A DNA stretch of 64,000 nt, from assembly GCA_964030475.1 (NCBI GenBank), contig CAXIPT010000012.1, forward strand, positions 1,408,799 to 1,472,798, written 5' to 3'. The notes under the pieces were generated by a model. The model made no database searches. It worked only from the letters and a program-made list of their open reading frames with translations, and had not been told where the DNA came from. The position numbers were made by a program, and so were the translations under genes. Below, piece by piece: positions 50,150 to 61,379 of this stretch. This DNA comes from Tethya wilhelma (taxonomy: Eukaryota > Porifera > Demospongiae > Tethyida > Tethyidae). Each line of letters begins with the position of its first letter. The first letter of the stretch is position 1.

Positions 50150-51075
50150 TCTCTTTTCAACACTTGGAACATTCTCTTGAACAAAAAAACGTTGTTGATG
50201 AAAAACAAATTTTTTTCATGGTTCAGAAAAACAACTTAGTCTTTATGAGTGACTACAAAGTGTACACTTGATAAAAAACATTTATTTTGCCTTGAAAACA
50301 TTAATTTTTATGAAACACTTTTGTTACAATTTACTTTTTTCAACACTTGGAACATTCTCTTGAAGTAAAAACGTTGGTAAAAACAAAGTTTTCTCGTGGT
50401 ACAACTTTGTCTTTTTGAGTGACTATGGACTTAGAAAAAATGTTTATTTTGCGTTGAAAACATTTTTAGCACAAAAGAAACACTTTTATGAAAATTTACT
50501 TTTTTCAACATTCTCTTGAGCTAAAAAACATTGTGGTTATCAGAAAGAGAACTTAAGTCTTTTTAAGTGACTACGAACTGAGGAATTTTTCTAAGACCAA
50601 ACAGTACACTTTTGATAAATAAACATATAGTTTGTCTTAAAATCATTTTCAGAAACACTTTTGTGAAAATTTACTTTTTTCAACAATTTGAACATTTTGC
50701 TAAAACCATTGTCAAAAACAAGGTTTTCTCACAGTACAGAAAAAGAACTTTGTCTTTTGAGTGAATATGGACTTAGATAATTTTCTTTAGACCAAAAAGT
50801 ACACTTTTGACAATTATCACAAAAGAAACCCTTTTTTGAAAATTTACTTTCTTCAACACATGGAAAATTCTGAAATATTCATTGTAAAGAAGAAAGTTTC
50901 CTCACGGTACGGAATATAAACTTTGACTTTTGGATTGACTATGGACATTTTTTCTAAGACCAAAAAGTACACTTTTGACAAAAAACATTTATTTTGCCTT
51001 GAAAACATTTTCTGGCACAAAAGAAACACTTTCATGAAAATTTAATTTTTCAACATTCTCTTGAGTTAAAAAACA
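50150..51075. repeat. AT-rich satellite-like array, about 180-bp unit, 5-6 copies
   Basis: TTTTTTCAACACTTGGAACA-type unit starts recur near 50154, 50336, 50504, 50683, 50849 and 51045, at spacings of 166-196. Each unit also has TTAGTCTTT/GAGTGACTA, AGTACACTTTTGA and TTTTGCCTTGAAAACATT blocks. Units are diverged and carry indels, so the array is old. Confidence 0.8.
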
Positions 51076-51289
51076 TTGTTAAGGCACCTGCCATACAGCT
51101 AATGAAGAACGCTTGGACAATTCAGCTTCATTTTGGAAAAACCTTTCGTGCAGACCTTTACCCAGAACTTTACTCATCAATATAGTTAGATTTTTTGCAA
51201 GCTTTGCAAAAATTGAGTCCAAAATTAACTGCCGGCTTCCACATCTAGTTATATACTCTCTATACAAACTTCCGTATTACTAACTGTGC

Positions 51290-51353
51290 AATTATTTTCG
51301 TAATTGCACTTGAATTTTTAATGAGCTAGTAATTGCACTTGAATTTTTAATGA
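51290..51353. repeat. Short tandem duplication in a TAATTGCACT-rich element
   Basis: GTAATTGCACTTGAATTTTT followed by AATGAGCTA occurs twice in a row (about 29-base period). Related to the repeat at 51561-51717. Confidence 0.6.
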
Positions 51354-51560
51354 GCTATGGCAGCTGCTCCAAATTTGAACACTAGAGCGCTGTATAGATA
51401 GCTACGCTGCCAGGCCAGCAACTTGAGAAGAGTATTGTGTAAGGTAAGTGGTATTATAAAAACGTAGTGGTTACAGTTTCTGGTACTTCAGCAGTGATTG
51501 TTTTGACAAGTACAAGTCAAAGCAGCCCTAGTGTGGCTACTACACACGCTGAACTAAATG

Positions 51561-51717
51561 ATTAACAAGTAATCACATGAATTGTCGTGCAATTGTGGGA
51601 AATAATTACACAGTTATGGACAAATTGCACTCGGTGTTGCCTCGTGCAATTACACCATAACTGTGCAATTATTTCCCAAATTGCACTCCAATTCATGTGA
51701 TTACCTATACTAATTTT
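51561..51717. repeat. Foldback element with TGCAATTATTT arms
   Basis: GTAATCACATGAATTGTCGT... GGGAAATAATTACACAGTTA pairs with the right half ending GATTACCTATACTAAT. Relative of the hairpin inside 28031-28668. Confidence 0.65.
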
Positions 51718-52006
51718 TGCATTAGCATATTTATGAGCAAATACTAGACCGTAACCTTAAGTAGAAAATTGGAGTTATCTCTAAATTGAAAAGTTATATC
51801 CAAAGGGACTAAGCAGAACCATGTGGCCACGAATGTCACAAATCTGCTCTAAAAATATGGTTGCACACTTACCGCTTTTTGTATTTTATGGGTAATTATG
51901 TGACCAAAGTGAAAGTTTCAACATTTGACCAACTATCTGTAGTACTGAACATCTGTACAGGCTTCCACTACGATTCATTATTGTCTAACAAGTAAAAAAA
52001 CACATT

Positions 52007-53062
52007 GATTCCCAGTACGGTAGAACTGGGTACACAGGAATGGCACGGATCTTCTATCTTGGCTCAACTTTTCTCAGAGACTATTCACTTTTAGAAGCTG
52101 ATTCTTGGACGAACAAACTTAGTTTCTTTGGGGACAGACGCTTTTGTATCGGTTTTTAGCACCTCTCATTGAGTAGCTAGATACAAGACAAAAAACACCT
52201 TCTCCGTATGGTCGCCATTGATTTCTACTCTCGTGCATAATTCATAAGCTGCTGGGCAATTTAAATTGACGACTCTTTCCACAAACAAAAGTGTGCGTTA
52301 TTTGGAATTCAAATGCAAGTTGTCTGGAATGATTTTGTGATATCTGGTTGCTCTTCTTAGGAGGTGAATACTTTCTAGATTATCGCAAGGCAATTAAATC
52401 TTATGATACAACTCCTGCCTCCAAATGACTAAGATTTGTGTTTCACTTTTAATAGTATGAAGGAGACAACCTCAGCAGCCTCGTGATAGCTCAGTAGCTA
52501 GCTACACGCACCAACTCAAATGTGATTTGTAGAATTATGAAAAATGAGAACAAACAAGTAAAAAACATTAGAAATGTAATGAGACACAGGAATGGCTAAA
52601 AGAAAGCAAACAAGATGGAAAGTGAGTGCAGAATTTTTCCTGTATGGGCTGCATGTAACACTGTCCATATATCTCTCATTTTGCCCACAGGAAGAATTCC
52701 TTATACACTCTAACAGCCATTCCATCTTGTTTGCTTTCTTTTTACTATTTGACCATTCCTACATTTCCAACGTTTTTTTTACTTGTTCTCATAATTCTAT
52801 GAATCACATTTGAGTTTGTGTGTATATAGTAGTTATCAGGATGGATAGCATACATACAATGAATCTATTCATATAAAGCATCTCAGGAGGCTGGAGCTGT
52901 ACCTACCAAACTTTGCTCATCTTTTTGTACATAACAAAGTAGTCTATTCTACTAAATATTGTAGAGTGAAAGGCTACAGAGAGTTTAGCACAACCAAAAA
53001 TCTTCAGGTAAAGCAGATAGGCAGCGAATATTCTGATTCCAAATAACGCACACTTGTCTATC
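52007..53062 (+). mobile_element. Composite element with extra inverted middle segment
   Basis: Hairpin end (CCCAGTACGGTAGAACTGGG) at 52011, shortened arm, middle segment, terminal palindrome 52554-52795, then the middle segment again inverted (52796-53062). Just before it, AACAAGTAAAAAAACACATT at 51987 resembles the family's other terminus. The right part overlaps the 875-bp inverted duplication, so the arrangement may be an assembly effect. Confidence 0.65.
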
Positions 53063-53777
53063 AAGAAATGGATTGTCCCCAGGGCACAGGACCCTCATTA
53101 AAATATCTTGATTACTTATTGCCATGGCGAGATACAAAAGCCTTTCCACACCTCTCGTCACTATGTTTCGGCCAATATCTCACCATGGCAACAAGTAATC
53201 AAGACAGAGTGGCAAATTTTATTGTGCACATGGTAAGTCGATTCTCACATAAAGGTTTGGTTGCCATGGAGACAGGTCTTGAGCTCTGCCTAATTAATTC
53301 ATTAATTCAAAATATTTAACGAGTGGTAAGTCACATGACGAAGATGTTGGTGCAAGTAAATTAAGCATCGTGCAAAGTCTTTGCATGCATGTTTCCACAC
53401 TGACAGTAAGAAAGTTACAGGTAATATGCATATTTTTTCATTTCAATGAGGGTCCTGTGCGCCTTTAGCTTACAGGGTACAGTTAGCTCATGAATATGCT
53501 AATCAGTTCAAGCTAGATGCGGAAGTAGAGAGATACCAAAGTGTTTGACAGCGTGTGCGTGACTAGTATCGTGACTTTTGACCTCAGAAAAAATTTTCGT
53601 GGGAGGGAAAATTTTGTGACTCAGGGGTTAGTCACGAAAATAAAGAAAATTTGCACCCCACGGAAATTTCCCGCTATACGGAAGTTTGCAGTCTAAATAG
53701 CTAGTATCTAGCTAGAATAGTATTCTACATGTATACCAAAGCAGATAAACTGTCACAAGACCTTCAAGCGCTGTATA
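52903..53777. repeat. 875-bp inverted duplication, right copy, ending at an N
   Basis: Reverse complement of 45089-45963. Its right edge is the N at 53778. If the piece 45965-53777 is flipped, this segment becomes a direct 875-base overlap with the left copy. Confidence 0.85.
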
Positions 53778-53778
53778 N

Positions 53779-53946
53779 TATCCTCCAGTGGATAGAGCAA
53801 AGTCGATCTCTTTCGTCTTCTCGGTTTAGAGATCTGAGATCCCAATCCGCTTCAAGGTAGACCGACAGGAAAGTTCTCTCGTCGTTTCTCCTTGCTGCGT
53901 CTTCCATAAGCCTTTCAGCTTCGTCTACAATTTGGTTTGCCATCAT
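53779..53946 (-). other. Open frame with own TATA box, possibly Penelope-like 5' end
   Basis: From ATG at 53946 the frame reads MMANQIVDEAERLMEDAARR and continues to the N. On the same strand TATAAATAGAGG lies near 54008-53995, about 50 bases upstream. It follows directly downstream of the Penelope-like coding end. Penelope elements are often arranged as partial tandems, so this could be the start of a second copy. Not recognised by sequence. Confidence 0.3.
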
Positions 53947-54231
53947 TTTAGATTTTTGTTTTTTGTCTTTTGTTTATAGTGTTGTTGTTTGGCCTCTATT
54001 TATATGATTAAGTGGTGTTGCCTCAGGTGTTGGTTACGCTATAATTTGTTAGTGGCTAATAGCTATGGTGATTTCAAAATAGCTATTGCATGTTTAGCTG
54101 TTGTTTATGTGAGTGCTTAGGGTCATTTTAGTAGTGTTGGTTAGTGTAATAATGGTTAGGGCGGGGCAATAGCCCTCTGTAGTTCTGGCCAACCCAGTTT
54201 TTAATCAAAGCACCCCATGAGTGCTTTGTAA

Positions 54232-55325
54232 TTAAAGTGATACAGTCAGGATGGGTGGGAACTGCATGCGCCTGTGCTTCATAGCTTGTGTTGGTGGTGT
54301 TGGTTTGATCTCATTTGCTATTATCATAGATAGGCCTTTGTTTGAAAGTTTGGTTATGGTTCCTAATTTGCATATCCAATAGTATTCTCTCTGTTTTAAC
54401 CATGTGTTTAAATTTTCTCTATCAAGGTTATGGGGTGCCATTTCTAGGATCTGGAATTTTATGTCTGCTCGTTTGTGGTTACTGTTCTGTATGTGTTTTC
54501 CTATGCCTGAGCTATTTGATTGTAGGTGTTCAAATATTCGGTATTTAATTGGTCTGGTTGACATTCCAACGTATTGTGCTTTACAATCTTTATGTGTGCA
54601 AGTGGCTAGATATATGATGTTTTTGGTGTCACAATTGTATTTTTCATAAGGGAGAGGCAGATTTATCGGGTGTTTGGTTCTGTCATGGGTGCTTATTGCG
54701 AAAGTGTTAGTGGTTAGGATTTTACAAGTTAAGCAGTTCTTTTTGCATTTACTAATGGGGTTAGTGAAGTTATTTAATTTATCTTGGAACAGGTTGAGTG
54801 GATATTTTTCTTCAATGGTGATTGGATTAGTGGGGGTGTTTGTTTGACTGGTCTCTTTCGTCGTGTCTTTTGACAGTGGGGCTAGTTTGGCTCTGACTAG
54901 GAGGTTTCTAAGCGATTTGTTACCTCTAGTTACTACTAGGGGTGGTTTGGGAAAGATTTGTTTAAGGGTCTGGTCATTTTTAATTGGTTTCCAGTGCTTT
55001 CTGATTATGCTTATTGATTCGTTTGGTATCGTCATTGTAGGTTGTTACTAAGAATGTTTGGTTGAGTCTTTTGAGCTTGTTTTTCCTTTTTAAGGTAAGG
55101 TGTCTATTATGGTGTTTGGTTTTGTGGATGATTTGTTTTGTTTCTCTTGGTGGGTAACCTCTTTCGTCAAGTTTAGCTATTAGCTTTTCCTGCATGTTCA
55201 TGAAATTGTCCTTGTTTGAGTTAGTTCTTAGGCATCTCGTGGTCTCTCCAATCATTATCGCTTTCTTAGTTTCGGTGGGGTGGTATGATTCGGCATGTAC
55301 ATATAGTTGTTTATTAGCAAAAAGC
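54232..55325 (-). pseudogene. Penelope-like retroelement, C-terminal part with GIY-YIG endonuclease
   Basis: The frame 55035-54232 (267 codons) has KHWKPIKNDQTLKQIFPKPP, a CKKNCLTCKIL zinc-binding-like linker, and a GIY-YIG module: NIIYLATCTHKDC, then AQYVGMSTRPIKYRIFEHLQ, then WLKQREYYWICKLGTITKLS. Upstream codons in another frame (55320-54990, with MQEKLIAKLDERGYPP) join after a frameshift near 55010-55030. The RT core is missing, so it is 5'-truncated. It lies against the DIRS gag fragment. Confidence 0.85.
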
Positions 55326-56225
55326 AACAGTTGGCAGCAGATGTAATGGGCCCACTGATCTTGCATGAAGATCAGGCGGAAGAGAACCCTGATTTAGATA
55401 CAGCTAGGTCAGTGTGCACTTTCCCTGCTATCCAATGCCAATGCACACTTTTCAGTGGAGCAAAGAAAATGTAGTGACTTAAAACCATTGGTACAGAAGC
55501 AGTATCCTGATTATGGCACACTATTACTTGGCGAGGGTTTCACAACCCGAGCTAAGAATGCTGCAGTGGGATTCAAAGCACTGAAGGGTGTACAAGCTCA
55601 AGAAGCGTTTTTCAGCAGGCAGCGGCCCGAAATTCAAGTCCCAGGGTTGCAGTGGGGTGTCTCCATCCCAAACTTTCAGAAAAGGCTTCAAGCATCTGGG
55701 CCCTCCAAGACAACACCAAAGTGATGCAAACAGCGAATTTCAAAAAAAAACTCAAACACCCTCATAGCTAACATCAGTTTCTTGTCAGGGATACTCCAAT
55801 GCTCAAAAAGCTGGACCTTCCAGTGTCAAAATTGGCTAAATCAGCCCTTCACAGAAGTGAAAGATTACCTCCGACATTTGGACACTGAGTGCAATCACAG
55901 GGTACAAGTTGGAATTCAAGGCCTACCCTCAACAGTCACATACCCCGAGTCATGGGACCAGGTAGAAGCCATCTCAGCCGAAGTTCAGAAGCTTTTGGAG
56001 AAGGGTGCAGTACAGGAAGTCTCCAATGGACTGTCTTTCTTGGGAACCAAGATAGATGGTCAGATGTGGCCAGTAATAAATGTGAAGCCTCTGAACTGGT
56101 TTTTGATCCACCGTCACTTCAAAATGGAGGAGATCTAGGTAGTGAGAGACCTTTTGCAGGAGAATGGTGGGCAACTGAGGAATTCACTGTTGTCATTTAC
56201 CTGGATGACTTACTACTCTTTGTGT
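55326..56225 (+). pseudogene. DIRS-type retroelement fragment (gag to RT)
   Basis: VMGPLILHEDQ, then AHFSVEQRKC (frame-shifted) and KPLVQKQYPDYGTLLLGEGF match the gag region of the element at 38861-41930. Farther on come PQQ-like SHIPRVMGPG, EKGAVQEVSNGLSFLGTKID and finally FTVVIYLDDLLLFV, the RT catalytic block with the middle RT deleted. Several frameshifts. Opposite orientation to the first DIRS copy. Confidence 0.75.
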
Positions 56226-56239
56226 AGGACAAAGAGAAA

Positions 56240-56600
56240 CTGAAGAATAATTAGCCTTTATGAATGCTTTTGCTTGTGAGAACAACAGTTCAATGGGGTT
56301 AAAGTCAAGGCTACGTTGTAGTAGAAAATTTCCTGTACTGTGAATGGTTTGAGTTATTCTTTCCACAGCACAGTTGTCCATTATGACAACAGAATGGTGC
56401 AATATTTAGGCATAAGGCATGTACTTACAAAAGTTTCAAAAATTTCACCATTTACATATTCTTCTGTTAAGTAGAGTAAGTGGGCAAACCTCGGACGGTT
56501 ACAATTTTGGACCCCTGTCACAACAAGATGAGAGAAAGTGCGACAGAGGGTATACCACCACCAGGTAGCGCTAGTCTTAAGCCATACTGAATGCACAATC
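56240..56600 (-). pseudogene. Tc1/mariner-type transposase fragment
   Basis: YVNGEIFETFVSTCLMPKY (near 56450) then, in another frame, SVVIMDNCAVERITQ and LDFNPIELLFSQAKAFIKAN (near 56380-56250). These are the second Asp and the Glu blocks of the same IS630-type family as 37640-38480. N-terminal half missing. Confidence 0.75.
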
Positions 56601-57653
56601 CGTTTTCTAAACTTTACTCTTCTAAGCTGTATAGATCAAAAGTTGTTAGTGTCTGATACCGGCTAACTTCGGACGATATTGAAAATCTTTGGACGGATAT
56701 ATAGCTTCACATAAAAGTGCAAAACAGCCAAACTGAGATGAAAGTATCTTAGAACTGCCTGTTCACTACTTTTCACATAGGCTCGGCGCTGCAAAGGGAT
56801 TTACTATAGCGCAAAGCAAAATAATTTCACTAACTTCGGTCGGCCACACCTACCAACTGCAATGTGTTTTTGTCCACGTGCCACTTGATTTATACTGCTT
56901 TGTATTGGTACATGGTTGACGATTGGTAGCATGCTTGTGTTCAGCAAGACCTAATGCCATGATCCTCTCCTACCTCATTTGCGCTTGTATATCTGAAGTC
57001 TGCTGCTCCAGTGCTAGTAAGATGATTGCAAAATTACTGTCTTTCACTTATGTTGCTTACCTGTTTTTTTTTGTTTTTTTTTTTGTCACTTAGCTATTTG
57101 TGTTCAGATCCACTCTGTGTTCTTTGTAGATCTATCAAAGATTCATGGTAAGTAATGAACATGGAATAGCTACATGTGACACATCTTGTCTAGCTTTCCT
57201 GGATGTTTGTTTTTGTGTCAACTGAAAGAACTTATTCAGTATGTAGCATATCCAGCTCAATAGTTGTCATGTTTCCACTTGTCTGCTTTAGTTAGGGGTG
57301 CAGCAAATGTGGCGGGCATTATTTCCGGCATAACAGTACCTTTGAGCAAAATGGGGAATAATTGATTTTTGGAAGAATAAACGGGAGAAAATGTAGCTAA
57401 TTTACGAAAAATCACTCATACTCAGACCATCACAGTTGGCTTCAAGTTTGAGTTATTTAGCATTGTTTGTGGAGACAGCACTTTTCAAAGACAACCAGAG
57501 AGGGTGTGGCGAGGGCATGGCAACTCAAACTGTATGGGTCAAAGTTCATCTCAGATTAGGATAGCAGTGATGTAGAGACTTTACCTGATAAATCAAGTAG
57601 ATGATTATATATTTACTTTTATTTAAAGTTGTGTGAGTCTCAAACAACAGGAA
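56601..57653. other. Spacer, nothing recognised
   Basis: No gene-like frame or clear repeat. A T-rich run lies at 57065-57085. Confidence 0.4.
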
Positions 57654-58537
57654 TTCCCAGTACGGTAGTACTGGGTACACAGGAATGGCACGGATGGCCC
57701 ATTAGCGCAATACAAATATTCAGGCGAATAACTCTGCAAAAACTGAGCACTTAGCACTAAAAGGCTTCTAAAGCTACTATTTAGCTCTTTCTCTTTCTAA
57801 TGAGCCCAAAAACATGGCCGAAAATATCGCTAAATAAAACAAACACAAACATGCCATACCTTCTTATTCTTCTTTTCTATCTTGGCTCAACTTTTCTAAG
57901 AGACTATTCACTTTTAGAAGCTGATTCTTGAACAAACTTGGTACAGTCGCTTTTGCAATCGGTTTTTAGTGCCTCTCATTGAGTAGCTAGATACAAGGCG
58001 AAAAGCACCTCTTCCATATGGCCGCCATTAATTTGTACATCATGCATAATTCATTAGCTTCTAGAAAATTCGAATTTATGACCCTTTCCACACACAAAAG
58101 TGTGCTTTATTTGGAATTAAATGCACTGAAGTTGCCTGGAACTATTTTGTGAAACCTGGTTGGAGATGAATCAGGATTTTGATTATCAAAACATATAGAA
58201 AGACAAGTAAATCTTATGATACAGCTCCTGCCTCCAAATGACTGTTATGTTCAGTATCAAGCAGGCTACACAACTTGTGACTTCAAATACCAGCTCAGCA
58301 GGCTCAGTAAGTCTGGCTTGCCAGACTAATAGCTCAATAGCTAGCAACTCAAATGTAATTTGTAGAAATATGGAAAAATGAGAACAAAAAAGAAAAAAAA
58401 ACATTGGAAATGTAATGAGACACAGGAATGGCTAAATCGTAAAAAGAACGCAAACAAGATGGAATGACTATGTAAGGAATTCTTCCTGTGGGCAAAATGA
58501 GACTCAATAAGGAGATTGCCAATGTTTTTTTACTTGT
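57654..58537 (+). mobile_element. Composite element with shortened palindrome
   Basis: Left terminus TTCCCAGTACGGTAGTACTG; TTC tract reduced; TGATTCTTGAACAAACTTGG; GTGCTTTATTTGGAATTA; middle segment; and a palindromic end (58393-58537) from which part of the second arm is deleted. Confidence 0.75.
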
Positions 58538-59223
58538 AATAATAGAAATTGAAAGAATAATAGGAAAGTTTTTAAAAATAATGTGATTGTTTCAAGGCAG
58601 TGCTTAATGGAGTAATGCTCAAATTTTTGAGCACATTAGCTAGCTACTTTCCTTTTATCTGTGCCTAAAGAATGTCCAGCAAAGGTCACTTTCCAAAAAG
58701 TATATAGTACTAATTTGTGAAGTGTTCAGTATGATTAGATGATTGGATGTTTGAAACTCCATTAGCAACAAAATGCTATAAGTTTGTCAAGTCGTCCTCT
58801 ATATCGTTGGTGCTGGCTAGCTGCTCAGATTCCATTAAAAAAAGATTTTACATGCCCTTAGTCCATGTTGAGCCTTTGTTGGAATAAAGAATGTGACTGT
58901 TCGGTCAATTCTAGACAGGGTAGAGGATTATCTAACATGGTACTTGAGCACACAAACTATTCACTAACTCAATCAAACTTAATAACAATCACAAATGTAC
59001 AATCAATCAAGAAGACTGAAGGTAATTCACAAACCAGCTTCATTTATATAGGAAATGTATACACAACCAGACTAACTAGATCAGTAAACCAGTCAGAACA
59101 GAATCAACTAGCTAGGCAAGCAGAGACTTGCACAAAGCTGCTAGACATAGAGTGTACAAATAACAAACAATTGTCGCACAAATCAACCACAAGAGTGCTC
59201 AGAATCCTTAAAACTAACAACTA
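58538..59223. other. Spacer with an unrecognised 119-codon frame
   Basis: A frame at 58865-59224 (MLSLCWNKECDCSVNSRQGR at the start) is N-, T- and Q-rich and stops at the edge of the next composite element. No family recognised. Could be chance in A-rich sequence. Confidence 0.3.
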
Positions 59224-60096
59224 ACAAGTGAAAAAAAACATTGGAAATGTAATGAGACAGGAATGGCCAAATCGTAAAAAAAGAAGTAAACAAGATGGAA
59301 TGGCTGTTTGAGTGTGTAAAGAATCATTCCTGTGTGGGCTGTATGTAGTACTCTCTTCCCATGTTGAGTTCCTCATGTTGCCCATATAAGAATAATTCTT
59401 TACACACTCAAACAACCATTCCATCTTGTTTGCTTCCTTTTTAACGATTTGGCCATTCCTTTGTCTCATTACATTTCCAATGTTTTTTTCACTTGTTTGT
59501 TCTCATTTTTTCATAATTTTACAAATCACATTTGAGTTTGTATGTATATGGTAGTTACTTGTACACTATCAGCATTGATAGCTTTCAGGAGGCTGGAGCT
59601 GAAATTTAGTCGCTTTGTTCATCCTCTTATACTATGTAACAAAGTAGTCTACTCACCTAAATATTTAAGTCTGAATGGTAACTGGTTACAAAGACTTCAG
59701 CACAACCAGAAATCTTCAGGTAAAACAGACAGGAAGCGAATATTCGGATTCCAAATAAGGCACACTTGTCTAACTGGAACAGAGTTGTCAATTTGAGTTC
59801 CCTCGTAGCTAATGAATTATTCACGAGTATAGAAATTAATGGCTACCATATGGAGAAGTGCTTGTATCTAGTGACTAAACGAGTAGAAGAAGAAGAAGAA
59901 GAAGAAGAAGAAAGTACATAATAGTACTTTAGCGATGGTTATAGGCCATGTTTTTAGGCTCATTAGAAAGAGAATGAGCTAAAATGAAGCTTTAGAAGCC
60001 TTATAGTGCCAAGTGATCATTTTTTGCAGAGTTATTTCTCTTTTGCTAATGTACATCCATGCCATTCCTATGTACCCAGTACTACCGTACTGGGAA
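59224..60096 (-). mobile_element. Composite element, inverted, nearly complete
   Basis: Plus-strand order: palindrome 59224-59497, middle segment inverted, GAA tract (59885-59912) and terminal hairpin ending ACCGTACTGGGAA at 60096. With 57654-58537 it forms an inverted pair with outward-facing hairpins. Confidence 0.75.
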
Positions 60097-60154
60097 TACA
60101 CATAACTATACAGTCCAATATATTCAAAAGGACAAAGTCTTCGCTTTGCACCAT

Positions 60155-61050
60155 TTAAACAATAGTATGTAGAAGACTGTGGAGGCAGTGGAAAAGGGTA
60201 CCCCTGTTAGAAAAGCCTAGCTCCCTGATGTATGATGTTCCTAAGTCAACCTTACATGATAGAGTTACCATGGATAGCAAACCTAACAGGCAGCCGTATC
60301 TTTCAATTGATGAAGAAGAAGAAATAGTTTCCTTCTTGTTAAAGTGTGCCACAATCTGATACACAAAGAAGTTTTATCCCTAGTACACCGTATTATGAAT
60401 CATCGATGAGCAAGGGTTTTGAGAATGTAGTTAGCAGTAGTTGATAGAAGAGATTTTGTGAACAACATCCATACTTGACATTAAAGAGTGCAATGCCTCT
60501 GAGTCAAACCAGAGCAATGGCAACAGATGAAAATGTCATCAATGACGACACCCTAAGGGAGAACAAAATTTTTGATGATCCTGACTGTATATTAACCTTG
60601 ATGAATCAGGTATGCCCCGAAAACCTAAACTACTCAAAGTGGTTGATGCTGTAGGGGCCAAAAACCCTAGCTACATCACTGGTCAAACAAAGCAGCAAAT
60701 TACTGTGCTCACATGTGTTAGTGCTGCTAGCACATGTCTCCCACCCTTTGTGATTTTTGACCGTCAGACTTTCAATCCTGCATTGGTTTGTGGAGAGGTT
60801 CCAGGAAGCGTTTATGGCCTCTCGAACAAGGGATAGATAAACCTGTAGCTCTTTGGGTTTTGGTTTAAGAAACACTGCCTTTTTTATATTCCACCCTTAC
60901 TGATGGACATTCCTCTCACTATTGTCCAGAAGTGATGAGGATGGCTCAGATAATAGTATTTGCCCTTTCACCGAATACTACGCACTTGGCCCAACCGTCA
61001 GACAAGAGTGCTTTCTCTTCTCTCAAGATGAGCTGGAGGCAAGTATGTCA
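60155..61050 (+). pseudogene. pogo/Tigger-type transposase, degenerate
   Basis: Early blocks (VVEAVEKGTPVRKA, EEEEIVSFLLKC-like) are in broken frames; then NIFDDPDCIFNLDE-like sequence near 60570, KLLKVVDAVGAKNPSYITGQ, ITVLTCVSAASTCLPPFVIF (60650-60770), EVPGSVYGLSNKG (60795-60833) and DGHSSHY plus TTHLAQPSDKSAFSSLK (60900-61035). Order and motifs are those of DDE pogo/Tigger proteins. Stops and shifts throughout. Confidence 0.8.
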
Positions 61051-61379
61051 CCAGGGGCGGATCTAGGGACATTCACAGGGTGCCCGTGAACCCCTCTCTC
61101 CACTGTTCCTTCTACTTACTGTCATCCCCAGTTCGCTTTACTACACTAGTGTGCAACAAAAAAGTTGACAGGAATTAGCAATTCAATTTTTCTTTTAATA
61201 AACAAAAAAACATAGAGATACCAAGGTCGAATCACCACCTCTATACCTCCATGTGTGTACGTGATATCAGTCACTCTCAGATATGAGTCACTCTAGTCTA
61301 GCTAGCTCAAGCTTGGAAGGATGGCAGCTAGATGCTCTATTAAAGGTTTCTTTCTAGGTAAAAGTTGTATTTAATTATA

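Noticed and set aside
61321..61346. Possible first exon (ATG, 8 codons, GTTTCT donor) for the frame at 61420
   Set aside because: The phase does not match the downstream frame, and the downstream sequence is better explained as hAT remnant.
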